Assembly: GCA_012838915.1 (NCBI GenBank)
Contig: DUOI01000145.1
Coordinates: forward strand, 1 to 43,080
Length of the DNA stretch: 43,080 nucleotides
Origin: Clostridiales bacterium
GTDB lineage: Bacteria; Bacillota; Clostridia; Caldicoprobacterales; DTU083
Direction: 5' to 3'
Shown here: piece by piece, positions 33,383 to 41,965 of the stretch
Position numbering within the stretch: position 1 is the first letter of the stretch
How the letters are laid out: every line of letters begins with the position of its first letter
Made by a program: the position numbers and the translations under genes
The notes under the pieces: generated by a model
Databases searched by the model: none
What the model saw: the letters and a program-made list of their open reading frames with translations, nothing else
Told to the model about the DNA's origin: nothing

Positions 33383-33579
33383 TACTTCCTGCCGATTATT
33401 GAAAGCAAAAGCTTTGAAAAGCTTGTACGTTCCGGGTCAATATAATAGAATATGCCAAACAGTCCAACAAGCAGCATAAATATAACATACACCACAATTT
33501 CCTTCTTCTGCTTCTTTGTTTTCATCTGAAGGATATCATAAACACCCAGCCCGGCCATGATTATAATAAAGTAAATCAT
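33382..33579 (-). CDS. Small two-helix membrane protein of the ger operon (GerD/GerKD-like)
   Basis: This 65-residue protein has two hydrophobic segments (MIYFIIIMAGLGVYDIL and EIVVYVIFMLLVGLFGIFYY) separated by a Lys-rich cytosolic loop (KTKKQKKE). Small membrane proteins of this size are common as a fourth gene (D) in gerA-type operons, where they modulate germinant response. It follows the C gene by one base and overlaps the B gene by one. It is tied to the operon by position rather than by a strong motif. Confidence 0.75.
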   Translation of the reverse strand: MIYFIIIMAGLGVYDILQMKTKKQKKEIVVYVIFMLLVGLFGIFYYIDPERTSFSKLLLSIIGRK

Positions 33580-33580
33580 A

Positions 33581-34801
33581 TTATTTCATTCCTTTGATTC
33601 CACTTGGTTGATCCAATTCATAGCTTCTTCTTATCCGGGACTCAACCTCTACATGAATTTTCAAATATTGTAATATCTCATTCCACCGCTTCTCTATCTT
33701 GTGCCATTTCACTGGGTTTCTCAACCTGATCATGTCACAGATGTTAAGGCAATCCGATTCTGACTCCCTAACCACTTCCAACACCTTCCTCATTTCATTT
33801 TCCAAAATAGCAGATTGCTGGGCTTCCATGTACTCGATATTCTCCTCATATATGGATGGCACCTGGGATTGGATTTCCCCCAGATTGCTTACTACTTTAG
33901 TCCTCAGGGTTACTTCCTCGAGGATGTCACCTGTAAAATGAGGTATAGCCTCAGTATTGCTGAAAATGATCTCAAGGGAAACATCTTCCCCATTTAAGTC
34001 CTTTACAGTGACTATAGATGAGTCAATGTTATTGGTGATTAGATTAACTCCCCGTGATATATCTCTTCCAGTGTAGGTGACCAGCTTCAAATCTGCAGCA
34101 ATCGCATATCCATCACTCTCGATGTCAGGAGCTTTTTGCCCCTTATCGCTTTCTCGGTCAACCAGCTGGATACAGGGAATACGGGCACTGCCAAAATGGA
34201 TATCGAAAAACCTCATCAATTCCACCAGTTCCAGTTCTTCTGACGTGCCAAGCAGCTTGTAGCTCCGACCCAAACTTTCCAGCTTGTCTGCTATATAGAA
34301 TTCCGACTGATTGAACTTAATCATTAAATCCTTGGCAGTTGTCCCCTTAACGATATAAACTTTGCCGTTTAATTGAAACTCATGGTCTCGGGAAATAAAA
34401 TCAATGTATTTGGCAATATCATCACGTGCTGCTTCTTCCCCAATGAGAAAGTATTTGGTATGAGCCCAAAACAAGGTTTTGTCAGTATTGTTTTGAATGT
34501 TCCGTGCTGCATCAAAAAGCGTTTTCCCCTGAGCCGTGGTAATCAATGCCTTGCTGCCCGGGCTGATTTTCCCTTCTCCCCCGCCGCCATCCTGCTGGGT
34601 TTGCCCGCCCTCTGACTGATCCAATTTTCTGCTGGCTATAGTGATAATGTGATTACCGGGCACTTCAGTGGATTTGTCAAGGCCAAGCACCTCTGCCAAC
34701 AGCAAATCATCAATCTCTCTCCGCTGAGGCAGTGTGGCTGTGCGGCATCCCGAAATACTCAACACAACAACTACAATCAATGAAATAACCAGGGTTTTCA
34801 T
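33581..34801 (-). CDS. Spore germination lipoprotein, Ger(x)C family
   Basis: This 406-residue protein has a lipoprotein signal peptide with the lipobox LSISGC (Cys near residue 18) and the Ger(x)C fold, with the conserved start LLAEVLGLDKST and later GKTLFDAARNI and FWAHTKYFLIGEEAA segments. It sits on the outer side of the spore inner membrane as the C subunit. ATG at 34801 follows AGGTGG. It begins 11 bases after the A gene stop. Confidence 0.93.
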   Translation of the reverse strand: MKTLVISLIVVVVLSISGCRTATLPQRREIDDLLLAEVLGLDKSTEVPGNHIITIASRKLDQSEGGQTQQDGGGGEGKISPGSKALITTAQGKTLFDAARNIQNNTDKTLFWAHTKYFLIGEEAARDDIAKYIDFISRDHEFQLNGKVYIVKGTTAKDLMIKFNQSEFYIADKLESLGRSYKLLGTSEELELVELMRFFDIHFGSARIPCIQLVDRESDKGQKAPDIESDGYAIAADLKLVTYTGRDISRGVNLITNNIDSSIVTVKDLNGEDVSLEIIFSNTEAIPHFTGDILEEVTLRTKVVSNLGEIQSQVPSIYEENIEYMEAQQSAILENEMRKVLEVVRESESDCLNICDMIRLRNPVKWHKIEKRWNEILQYLKIHVEVESRIRRSYELDQPSGIKGMK

Positions 34802-34812
34802 TTAACCACCTG

Positions 34813-36342
34813 CTACCGACGCTTTTTGTTAATGGTTTTTAAGGTTTGAGGTCTTTTCATCATAAACGGCAGCGGCATCCGGAACAATGTATCATCAGCC
34901 ATTTGCTTCACCTCACTGGGAGCGAAAGGAGTAAGATAGGGTACCCCAAAGGTTTCTATGGTGCTCAAATGATATACCAGCATGATAAAGGCCAGAGAAA
35001 GCCCATATAAACCGGCAATGGAAGCGCACAGCACTAATATCATGCGTAAAAGCCGGATTGCATTGTTCATATCCTGGTTGGGTATAATGAACCCGGCAAT
35101 ACCGGTAACCGCTATGATTATTACAACAACAGGAGAGATCAGCTTGGCCTGGACGGCTGCCTGCCCCACCACCAATGCCCCGATGATGGAAACAGCCTGA
35201 CCGATGGCCCTCGGAAGCCGGATGCCGGCTTCCAGCAGCATTTCGAAAGCAATCAGCATTCCGATAATAGATGAAACGGTAGGAAAAGGAACCTCCGTTT
35301 TGCTTCTGATAATGGTGATAGCCAGTACTGTGGGTATCATCTCCTGGTGGAATGTGGTTACAGCAACATAGAATGCAGGCAGAAGAAGGGCAATAGAAGA
35401 CGAGACATAACGAAGCAGCCGAATAACGGAACTGATTGTGAAATGGTAGGCATAATCCTCAGGTGCTTGAAAAAACAGGATAATTCCGGCCGGAGCAATA
35501 TATGCAACGGGCATACCGTCAATAAGGATTCCCACCCTGCCCTCTATGATGTTGGCACAAAATTTATCTGCCCTTTCCGTGCTCAGTACCTGTGGAAAAG
35601 GGGAACCTCTTTTATCCACAATGTATTCTTCGATAAAGCCTGCAGCTATTACCGCATCTTCACTAATGCTGTCAAGACGCTCGATTACCTCCCTGACAAT
35701 GTTTTCATTAGTCAGGTTTTCAATATATACCACTGCTATCGGTGTCCTGCTTTGTCGTCCCACCGTGGTTTCCCTTATCCTCAGATAAGGTGTACGAATT
35801 CTTCGACGTACCAAAGATGTATTAACTCGGAGGACCTCAACAAATGCATCCTTGGGTCCCTTTACTGCATTTTCGCCGGTGGGCTCAGTGATGCCTCTTT
35901 TTTCAAATCCCTTGGCATCAAAGGTAACGGCCCGTTTTTCCTTATCAAATATCAAGGCAACCGAACCATTCAGAATTTCGTTCAATACGTCTCCCAAACT
36001 GGTCTGTATTTTCCGGGAGGCATGATATACCGTTCCATGTTCAATCAATCCAATTAAATCATCGAATCCCTTTACCTCCCCAAGATCCTTTTCCTGAGTC
36101 AATGGCTTCAGGATATCATCACTGACCAATTTTACATCAACCATACCGTCCACAAAAACAACCGTCACCGGAAGATGCCGATTCCCGTTTATGTAGTGTT
36201 CCTGATATATGATATCGCTGCTGTCAGCTAAAATGGTTTTCACATTGGCTGTCGTGATAACTTTATTATTGCCTTCAAATTCATCCAGCAAGTATTCTGT
36301 ATCAGGCCCGGCCGGTTTCTTCTTCGTCCAGAAATGCTTCAC
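34813..36342 (-). CDS. Spore germination protein, GerAA/GerKA family
   Basis: This 509-residue protein has a large soluble N-terminal part (residues 1-270, including DVKLVSDDILKPL and RRIRTPYLRIRETTVGRQS) and about five membrane helices in the C-terminal half (PTVSSIIGMLIAFEMLLEAG, MVYHLSTIETFGVPYL). This is the A subunit that forms a ring channel in the spore membrane. The start is GTG at 36342 after GGGGGGAG. It is the first gene of the operon. A clear sigma-G promoter could not be placed in the 110 bases upstream. Confidence 0.95.
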   Translation of the reverse strand: MKHFWTKKKPAGPDTEYLLDEFEGNNKVITTANVKTILADSSDIIYQEHYINGNRHLPVTVVFVDGMVDVKLVSDDILKPLTQEKDLGEVKGFDDLIGLIEHGTVYHASRKIQTSLGDVLNEILNGSVALIFDKEKRAVTFDAKGFEKRGITEPTGENAVKGPKDAFVEVLRVNTSLVRRRIRTPYLRIRETTVGRQSRTPIAVVYIENLTNENIVREVIERLDSISEDAVIAAGFIEEYIVDKRGSPFPQVLSTERADKFCANIIEGRVGILIDGMPVAYIAPAGIILFFQAPEDYAYHFTISSVIRLLRYVSSSIALLLPAFYVAVTTFHQEMIPTVLAITIIRSKTEVPFPTVSSIIGMLIAFEMLLEAGIRLPRAIGQAVSIIGALVVGQAAVQAKLISPVVVIIIAVTGIAGFIIPNQDMNNAIRLLRMILVLCASIAGLYGLSLAFIMLVYHLSTIETFGVPYLTPFAPSEVKQMADDTLFRMPLPFMMKRPQTLKTINKKRR

Positions 36343-36458
36343 CTATAAACTCCCCCCTTCGTTACACTGGTTGTGTATGGTAGCATTTCACCGTTTTAGC
36401 AGTTTAATTCATATCATGCTCCGATTTGCTTACACAAAGAGAGATATCTGATTCAGCC

Positions 36459-36495
36459 AAAAAACAACGCAAGCCATGATAACATGGCTTGCGTT
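36459..36495 (-). terminator. Rho-independent terminator of the SRP RNA
   Basis: A perfect 13-bp stem AACGCAAGCCATG (36466-36478) and CATGGCTTGCGTT (36483-36495) with a four-base loop is followed on the minus strand by TGTTTTTTGG. It lies ten bases after the SRP RNA 3' end. Confidence 0.9.
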
Positions 36496-36505
36496 AAAAA
36501 TTTAA

Positions 36506-36774
36506 GCTGTGCACCTGCCTCTGATCTGACCTCATAAGCGGTAACCGAGCAGTTAACTCCTACCAGGCTTCCCTGCGGCACACGCAGATGTCCACTTACT
36601 GCTGCTTCCTTCCGGACCTGACAGGGTTCATGGTTCCCCGTTGCACAGGACCCGGTACTCAACATCACTTACTCGGGCCAGAGCCCTACAAGCACCAAAC
36701 CGCGGGCAGGAATTCAACCCCGCTATAGCGGATTGCGGGTTACAGGGCACCGCTACCTCCCCGTCTAGCACAGC
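36506..36774 (-). ncRNA. ffs: Signal recognition particle RNA, large (Bacillus) type
   Basis: The domain IV hairpin is seen on the minus strand as GTCAGGTCCGGAAGGAAGCAGC (reverse complement of 36601-36622), with the GGAA tetraloop and the asymmetric loop that binds Ffh. The 5' and 3' ends pair (GCTGTGC at 36774-36768 with GCACAGC at 36512-36506). The RNA is about 269 nt, with a UGUAA motif near the 5' end that marks the Alu domain, as in Bacillus scRNA. In Bacillus the gene lies directly before dnaX; here the ger operon lies between. Confidence 0.95.
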
Positions 36775-36808
36775 AAACTTGATAACTTTTTTTATAAGAC
36801 ACCATTTT

Positions 36809-36837
36809 ATTGTACTATGACATTAACAACTATACAA
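36809..36837 (-). promoter_or_regulatory. Promoter of the SRP RNA gene
   Basis: The minus strand shows TTGTAT (36832-36837), a 17-base spacer and TACAAT (36809-36814). The start would lie about 28 bases before the mature 5' end, so the precursor would need trimming, as is known for scRNA. Confidence 0.6.
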
Positions 36838-36954
36838 GCGCCTTTTCATTCCAAAATTGCCTTTTTCGGCTGCATATCGGCCTTGTTATTATACCACGGA
36901 TATAACGAACTATCCATGAGAAAACTTACCTTAAATAAGCCTATAATCCATCTG

Positions 36955-36981
36955 GACAAAAAAACCTTAAGTGCTATTATA
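36955..36981 (+). promoter_or_regulatory. Probable promoter of the flavoprotein gene
   Basis: TGGACA, a 16-base spacer and TATTAT lie about 40 bases before the ATG. The fit is moderate. Confidence 0.4.
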
Positions 36982-37017
36982 GGATAAGAAATAAGGAAGA
37001 AAGAGGCATGCTGTCTT

Positions 37018-38247
37018 ATGGATAACAGGAACATCATAGTAATCGGCGGCGGCCCGGCAGGTATGATGGCCGCAGCTACAGCAGGCAGCCGCGGCCATCG
37101 TGTAACCCTGCTGGAGAAAAATCAAAAACTGGGCAGGAAGCTTTATCTGACAGGCAAGGGGCGCTGCAATATCACCAACAATGCAGATATGGAAGAATTT
37201 ATTGCAAATGTGCCCACCAATGCCAAGTTCCTGTACAGCGCGTTTTACGCCTTTACAAATCAGGATTTGCTGGCCTTGCTCAACCGCCTGGGATTAAAAA
37301 CCAAGGTAGAGCGGGGTAATCGGGTGTTTCCTGCCTCCGATAAATCTTCCGATGTTATTAAGGCTTTGGAAAAGCATCTGGAAAACAATAATGTACAGCG
37401 GCTGACCGGTGAAGCAGATGGCATTATAACTGAAAACAATAAAATTGCTGCAGTACGGTTGAAGGATGGCAATATGCTGCCCTGTCACAGCGTAATCGTA
37501 GCCACAGGAGGTTTGTCCTATCCGGCTACCGGGTCCACAGGCGACGGCTACCGTTTTGCCAAAGAATTGGGCCACACCATTATACCACCCAGGCCATCTC
37601 TTGTTCCGCTGGAAATTACGGAAGACTGGCCCAAGCAGGCCCAGGGACTGTCTCTCAGGAATATTTCCATAACCATTATAGACAAGCGTAATAAGAAAAT
37701 TTATGAAGATTTCGGAGAGATGATTTTTACCCATTACGGTGTTTCCGGCCCGGTAATTCTTTCCGCCAGCTCCTATATGAGAAAAATGGAGCCGGGCAAA
37801 TACCGAATCCAAATCGACCTTAAGCCTGCCTTAACAGACGAGCAATTGGATGCTCGTATTCAACGGGATTTTCTGAAATATGCCCGGAAACATTTTTCCA
37901 ACAGCCTGGATGATCTGCTTCCTCAAAAGTTAATACCGATTATCGTACAATTGTCGCAAATTCCACCTGACAAGCCTGTTCACCAAATTACAAGAGAAGA
38001 ACGTCATGCCCTTGTTTCATTGCTGAAAGGATTGCTGCTTACCGTAAAGGGGTATCGGCCGATACAGGAGGCTATCATTACTTCAGGCGGTGTTTCAGTG
38101 AAGGAAATTGACCCGGCTACCATGGAGTCCAGGCTGGTGCAAGGCCTGTTCTTTGCCGGAGAGGTTATCGATGTGGATGCCTATACCGGCGGCTTTAACC
38201 TGCAGATTGCCTTTTCTACAGGATATCAGGCGGGTCTGCATTGCTGA
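37018..38247 (+). CDS. HI0933-like flavoprotein (BaiN/RdsA family), putative NAD(P)/FAD oxidoreductase
   Basis: This 409-residue flavoprotein has the N-terminal FAD-binding motif VIGGGPAGMMAA (residues 8-19), the family sequence GRKLYLTGKGRCNITN, ATGGLSYPATGSTGDGY, and the C-terminal LFFAGEVIDVDAYTGGFNLQIAFSTG. The length is normal for HI0933-like proteins, some of which reduce bile-acid or other unsaturated substrates in Clostridia. ATG at 37018 has only a distant GAGG. It stands alone; the substrate is unknown. Confidence 0.93.
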   Translation: MDNRNIIVIGGGPAGMMAAATAGSRGHRVTLLEKNQKLGRKLYLTGKGRCNITNNADMEEFIANVPTNAKFLYSAFYAFTNQDLLALLNRLGLKTKVERGNRVFPASDKSSDVIKALEKHLENNNVQRLTGEADGIITENNKIAAVRLKDGNMLPCHSVIVATGGLSYPATGSTGDGYRFAKELGHTIIPPRPSLVPLEITEDWPKQAQGLSLRNISITIIDKRNKKIYEDFGEMIFTHYGVSGPVILSASSYMRKMEPGKYRIQIDLKPALTDEQLDARIQRDFLKYARKHFSNSLDDLLPQKLIPIIVQLSQIPPDKPVHQITREERHALVSLLKGLLLTVKGYRPIQEAIITSGGVSVKEIDPATMESRLVQGLFFAGEVIDVDAYTGGFNLQIAFSTGYQAGLHC

Positions 38248-38277
38248 CAATATTTAATTGGAATTTTGAATAAGTAA

Positions 38278-38310
38278 GGTAAAGACCGGTATCAACCCGG
38301 CCTTTTACCT
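38278..38310. terminator. Bidirectional terminator between flavoprotein and DUF5667 genes
   Basis: GGTAAAG-A-CCGG pairs with CCGG-C-CTTTTACC around a short loop (about 38279-38309). It lies between convergent stops, 30 bases after the flavoprotein gene. The T-run is weak on either strand. Confidence 0.6.
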
Positions 38311-38320
38311 CAACTTCCCT

Positions 38321-39823
38321 TTATTTTATTATACTTTTCCTTGGGTTGCAGCCCTGGTTTCCTTTCTGATATTTTTTGTGCCAGTTACCGACATTATGGC
38401 TGCTATTTTTCTTATTGTCATTCTTAGCGTTACTGTTCTTATTCCAGCCATTTCCTTTGTTCCAATTATCTTTCTTATTCCCGTTATTTCCATTATTGTT
38501 GTTCTTATTTTTCTTATTCCCGTTATTGCCGTTATTTCCATTATTGCTCTTATTATTTTTGTTCTTCTCAATAACTTTATTATTCTTGTTTTTCTCCTTG
38601 TTTTTATTGTTGTTACGTTTGCCATCGTCATCCAATGATTCGGCATCATCTTTATCATTTGATTTCTCTAAGGCATCATTATCTTTTCCATCAATGTTTT
38701 TGTTGTCATCGTCTCTGCCGTCATTGTTATTATAATCATCGTCTCTTTCATCAAGGTTTTTATCATCTTTATCTTCCTCGACGTCATCCTGGTCATCATC
38801 AATGTCAGGAAGTATCACGCCTGCTTTTACTTCCTTCCTGGCAACGGCGAAGGCAGCCTTGATATCACATTTTATGCCCTTGAATACTTCCTTGATTCCC
38901 TTGAGGGCTTCTCTTGGTTGCAGCTGCAATGCTTTTGCTGTTACGCCGATACCCTTTCCATTTTCCAGGAATATGTCCAATACCTCTTCAAAGCTCCTAT
39001 CGGTCTGCTCCGCCAGGGAGGATACAGTCAGAAGCTGTCTGAGATTCAGTTCACCCAGGGCATATAGCCTTGCTGCATCCTCCCCTATTTTATTAATTAG
39101 AACCTGCACTGTAACTGATTTCTTCAGAGGCAATACTGAATTTTCAGGTTCTTCTGTTTCACTCTCGTCTTCACTGTCTTCCTCTGTATCGACATCATCA
39201 TCGTCATTACCTTCCTCTGTTTCAGTTACCGCATCATCTTCCTCAGAGTCCGGTTCTTCACCATCTTTATCGCTTTCTTCGCCTTCTTCATCGCCTTCCA
39301 GATCAGTTACTTCGATGGTTACCTCCAAATCTTCCTTTGTTCCCAAAAGGTCTTCTTCTATTTCTTCTCGAATTTCTTCCGGCATTTCCTCCAGTATTGC
39401 ATCAACAAGCTCTTGTCGTGTCAGGAGGCTGCATCTGAATTTACTCAAAATATCATCAATGTCTTTATTATTGAGGATGGCATCATCCAACACATCAATT
39501 TTCTTTTCCAGAGCAGCCTTATATGCCTTCATAGCAACCAAGCCATATTCATGCTTGTTTTCATTCACCATTTCCCTGGCTTCCGCCAGTCTTTCCCCCG
39601 ATATATCATCCAGCAAGCAGGCTTTGTCCACTGCATCAAAGGTAAGTAACAGGCGCAGTTCCTTCATGAAATTATCAAGTCCGTACAACCAGCTGTCAGG
39701 TGTAATCCCTGCCTCCGGCACTGCGGTATCCTGCTCTGTCTTTTCATTCTGTGCTGCAAAGCCTGTTAAAGGCAGGGAGAGCAACATGAGTGTAATCAGT
39801 ATTAATATAATTCCTTTTTTCAT
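38321..39823 (-). CDS. Secreted DUF5667 protein with acidic and Asn/Lys-rich low-complexity tail
   Basis: This 500-residue protein has a signal peptide (MKKGIILILITLMLLSLPLTGFAA), then a DUF5667-like helical domain at residues 40-120 (PDSWLYGLDNFMKELRLLLTF, then KACLLDDISGERLAEA). An acidic, repetitive Glu/Asp stretch (about 170-230) follows, then a second helical part (about 245-330). The last 150 residues are rich in Asp, Asn, Lys and Gly, with repeats of the NNGN-KK type. It would be exported and lie in or on the wall. ATG at 39823 follows AGAGAGGAAG. It is the third gene after sigI and rsgI and is probably in their transcript. The function is unknown. Confidence 0.8.
   Translation of the reverse strand: MKKGIILILITLMLLSLPLTGFAAQNEKTEQDTAVPEAGITPDSWLYGLDNFMKELRLLLTFDAVDKACLLDDISGERLAEAREMVNENKHEYGLVAMKAYKAALEKKIDVLDDAILNNKDIDDILSKFRCSLLTRQELVDAILEEMPEEIREEIEEDLLGTKEDLEVTIEVTDLEGDEEGEESDKDGEEPDSEEDDAVTETEEGNDDDDVDTEEDSEDESETEEPENSVLPLKKSVTVQVLINKIGEDAARLYALGELNLRQLLTVSSLAEQTDRSFEEVLDIFLENGKGIGVTAKALQLQPREALKGIKEVFKGIKCDIKAAFAVARKEVKAGVILPDIDDDQDDVEEDKDDKNLDERDDDYNNNDGRDDDNKNIDGKDNDALEKSNDKDDAESLDDDGKRNNNKNKEKNKNNKVIEKNKNNKSNNGNNGNNGNKKNKNNNNGNNGNKKDNWNKGNGWNKNSNAKNDNKKNSSHNVGNWHKKYQKGNQGCNPRKSIIK
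38440..38640 (-). repeat. Low-complexity Asn/Lys codon repeats in the DUF5667 gene
   Basis: AAT/AAC/AAG-rich triplets run through the 3' part of the gene. A unit beginning TTTCTTATTCCCGTTATT on the plus strand recurs at 38472 and 38511 (39 bases, 13 codons apart), so the tract probably grew by in-frame duplication. Confidence 0.7.
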
Positions 39824-39862
39824 CTTCTTCCTCTCTCCTTATGTATTTTTAGTTGACTTTCT

Positions 39863-41017
39863 TCAGTGTCTTACTTTAAATAAGGTGCGTAATAAATAAG
39901 GTGCGTAATATTTGTCTTTCCCTCCTTCATTATACCTTAGTTGCTTTAAGGCACCTCGTCGGTTAAAACTGCTGTTATTGGATTGAGTTTTTTTCTCATT
40001 TTCATCATACTTCTTTTTGGCATCCTTGTTGTTCCAATATTTGCGATTGCTCTTGTTATCCTTCTTGTTATTCTTCTTGCACGTGTTGCTCTTTTCCTTA
40101 CCGTTCTGCCCTTTACCTTCTTGTTTTTTATCAGCCTGATTTTTGTTTTTTACTTCCTTATCAGCCTTGCTCTCATGCTTTTTGTTTTGACCTAAGCCAT
40201 TGTTTTGAGCAGAGTCTTCCCTTTTATTTGACTCTTTCCTTTCCTTGTCCTTCTTTCCCTTTACCGTACCCTCATCATTCACGGCTTCTTTGGTTGACCC
40301 AGGCTCAGGATTATTAATGCCCTTCCCGCTTGATTCCTTTTCAGATATCTCCTCAGTTTTCTGTTCGGTTTCCTTGTCAGCCTTGCTCCCGGTTTCCTTC
40401 AGCCTGCCGGCTGAAACACCCAGCCGATGGGCTTCCCTGTAAGTCTCCCTATCTATAACTACGGTGTTGATGGCGATTTGCTCACCGGATGACTGTAATA
40501 CCTTCCGTTGTGCCTCCATTATGCGCGTAAGCTCAGCTTCTGCTGACTGTTCATCTTCGATATGCTCCGAGTAGAAAGACACCAGTACCCGATTGGGCTC
40601 AGAATCATCCGGACGCCGGAGTGACAGGGCTGCCCTGGTAAACTCCGCCAGTACCAATTCAACTTCCCGGCCTTTGTATTCCAGCCCGGTCAGGATGTCG
40701 TCTGCTTCCTGGTTATAGGGCCGGGCCTTTAGCACAAGGTGGTGCTCATCAATAGCAAATTCCACACTGGGGTTGATATCGAGAGTAACATATGCATAGA
40801 CCTGATTTTGCCCCATTATGGCAGGTAAGGTTAACGACATGAAAATGACCACCAGGGCAATTGCAGCAAAGACTGCCCCAGGGACGGCAATACGGGATTT
40901 TATTGGTATCTCCTGTCCGACTTCCTCCCTGAAGACGCCGTACACCTTCTTAAATTTGCCTGTGGGTGTCAGGATAATAGAATAATGGGCCCGTTTTTCT
41001 ACAACCAAACCCTTCAA
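39863..41017 (-). CDS. rsgI: RsgI-type anti-sigma factor
   Basis: This 384-residue protein has an N-terminal RsgI cytosolic domain (residues 1-40), one membrane helix (42-67) and an outer domain starting VYAYVTLDINPSVEF. Autoproteolysis at Asn-Pro in this segment (here N82-P83) is reported for the family. After about residue 190 comes a Lys/Glu/Asn-rich low-complexity tail with no carbohydrate-binding module, unlike many C. thermocellum RsgIs. TTG at 41017 overlaps the sigI stop. An exact 16-bp tandem duplication (39878-39909) changes the last residues. It would hold SigI inactive until an outside signal. Confidence 0.9.
   Translation of the reverse strand: MKGLVVEKRAHYSIILTPTGKFKKVYGVFREEVGQEIPIKSRIAVPGAVFAAIALVVIFMSLTLPAIMGQNQVYAYVTLDINPSVEFAIDEHHLVLKARPYNQEADDILTGLEYKGREVELVLAEFTRAALSLRRPDDSEPNRVLVSFYSEHIEDEQSAEAELTRIMEAQRKVLQSSGEQIAINTVVIDRETYREAHRLGVSAGRLKETGSKADKETEQKTEEISEKESSGKGINNPEPGSTKEAVNDEGTVKGKKDKERKESNKREDSAQNNGLGQNKKHESKADKEVKNKNQADKKQEGKGQNGKEKSNTCKKNNKKDNKSNRKYWNNKDAKKKYDENEKKTQSNNSSFNRRGALKQLRYNEGGKDKYYAPYLLRTLFKVRH
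39878..39909. repeat. Exact 16-bp tandem duplication in the rsgI 3' end
   Basis: AAATAAGGTGCGTAAT occurs twice in tandem (39878-39893 and 39894-39909). As 16 is not a multiple of three, removing one copy would end the protein at KYYAPYLK instead of the present longer LLRTLFKVRH tail. Confidence 0.9.
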
Positions 41018-41784
41018 ACTTCATCACCTTCCTGCAGAACGTCTTTGATATAATCTTTCAAACAATCCAGGTCACTGTTGATTAATATAAAGTTGGCCAA
41101 AATATATTTGCGGTGACGTTCCAGTGTTTTTCTGCTGAAGTCTACCCTGTTTTCAATTTCCTTCATAGGCAGGGCCTTACGTTTAATGATGTAGGCACTG
41201 GCAAAGGAATCCTCCGAAAGCTTTTTAGCCAATTGTATCATCCTGCGTCTGACGGCGGCATGCTTGGGGGAAACATAGACCAATGTATCAAAGTCAATGG
41301 AGTACTCCATTAAAAGTGTTTTATATATGTTAATTTCCATCCGGAGATTGAATCGATCCTCCTGAAAACTTATGGATTGATGAACATCTTCCGGCAGGTG
41401 GAGCCCTTTGTCCCCGCTGCTATCTTCCTCTTCCGCTAACTGGCTGACACTGATCTCACGAATAGCACTGTTCTTCTTGTATAAATCTATAATGGCTCTT
41501 TTAATCAACACTCCGGCGAAGGTAAAAAATGACGCTCCCTTATCCACATCATAGCAGTCAATGGCATGGTTGAAGGCACTTAGGGCAATGGGATATTCCT
41601 CGTCGTTTTCAATGTGAATATACCTTCCCTTTACCCGGCTGGCCGTGCTCAGTATGTAGTTGGAATACTTTTCGATGAACCGGCTGCGGAGTGCTTTGTT
41701 ACCCTCTCGAATTGCCCTTATGTCATCTAAAACCGTATCCTGGCTTGTGTCTTTCAAAGCTGCTTTGAAGGAAAACACTCTCAA
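41014..41784 (-). CDS. sigI: RNA polymerase sigma factor SigI
   Basis: This 256-residue sigma factor has a region 2 with DEEYPIALSAFNHAIDCYDVDKGASFFTFAGVLIKRAIIDLYKK, typical of SigI, and a C-terminal SigI-specific helical region (RKTLERHRKYILANFILI). TTG at 41784 is taken as start: AGGTGGTGAT lies six bases upstream, and a candidate sigma-I promoter (41808-41842) lies between this and the ATG of the longer frame, which therefore is not translated. It overlaps rsgI by four bases. In C. thermocellum SigI factors respond to polysaccharides; in Bacillus to heat. Confidence 0.88.
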   Translation of the reverse strand: MRVFSFKAALKDTSQDTVLDDIRAIREGNKALRSRFIEKYSNYILSTASRVKGRYIHIENDEEYPIALSAFNHAIDCYDVDKGASFFTFAGVLIKRAIIDLYKKNSAIREISVSQLAEEEDSSGDKGLHLPEDVHQSISFQEDRFNLRMEINIYKTLLMEYSIDFDTLVYVSPKHAAVRRRMIQLAKKLSEDSFASAYIIKRKALPMKEIENRVDFSRKTLERHRKYILANFILINSDLDCLKDYIKDVLQEGDEV

Positions 41785-41807
41785 GGAAGGATCACCACCT
41801 GATATAA

Positions 41808-41842
41808 CATACGAAATGCCTCCGATTTTTTTGGGGGTAGAA
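41808..41842 (-). promoter_or_regulatory. Candidate sigma-I autoregulatory promoter of sigI-rsgI
   Basis: The minus strand shows ACCCCCAAAAAA followed by CGTATG about 19 bases later. The C-run plus A-tract and a CG(A/T)A-type -10 are hallmarks of sigma-I promoters. The start would fall just before AGGTGG, fitting the TTG start. Confidence 0.5.
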
Positions 41843-41965
41843 GTAAAATTTTTATAATAATTTCTTAATAATTTATTAATAATTAGTTTATCGTAATTGG
41901 AATTCCATACACAAGGGAAATAACTGGAAGACGGGAGTTGCGGAAAATAAGGACATGCCATCCTA

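Noticed and set aside
35347-36057. 236-residue open frame on the plus strand inside the gerA gene
   Set aside because: The minus-strand GerAA protein is clear and complete; this frame has no recognisable domain or ribosome binding site.
36343-36458. Sigma-G promoter for the ger operon
   Set aside because: CATACAC-like and GCATG-like boxes exist, but no pair has the right spacing.
38802-39899. 365-residue Ser-rich open frame on the plus strand
   Set aside because: It is the reverse of the Glu/Asp-rich DUF5667 gene; Glu/Asp codons read as Ser on the other strand, and it has no family features.
41785-41961. N-terminal extension of SigI from the ATG at 41961
   Set aside because: The residues are unlike any SigI and the stretch contains the likely promoter and ribosome binding site of the shorter form.
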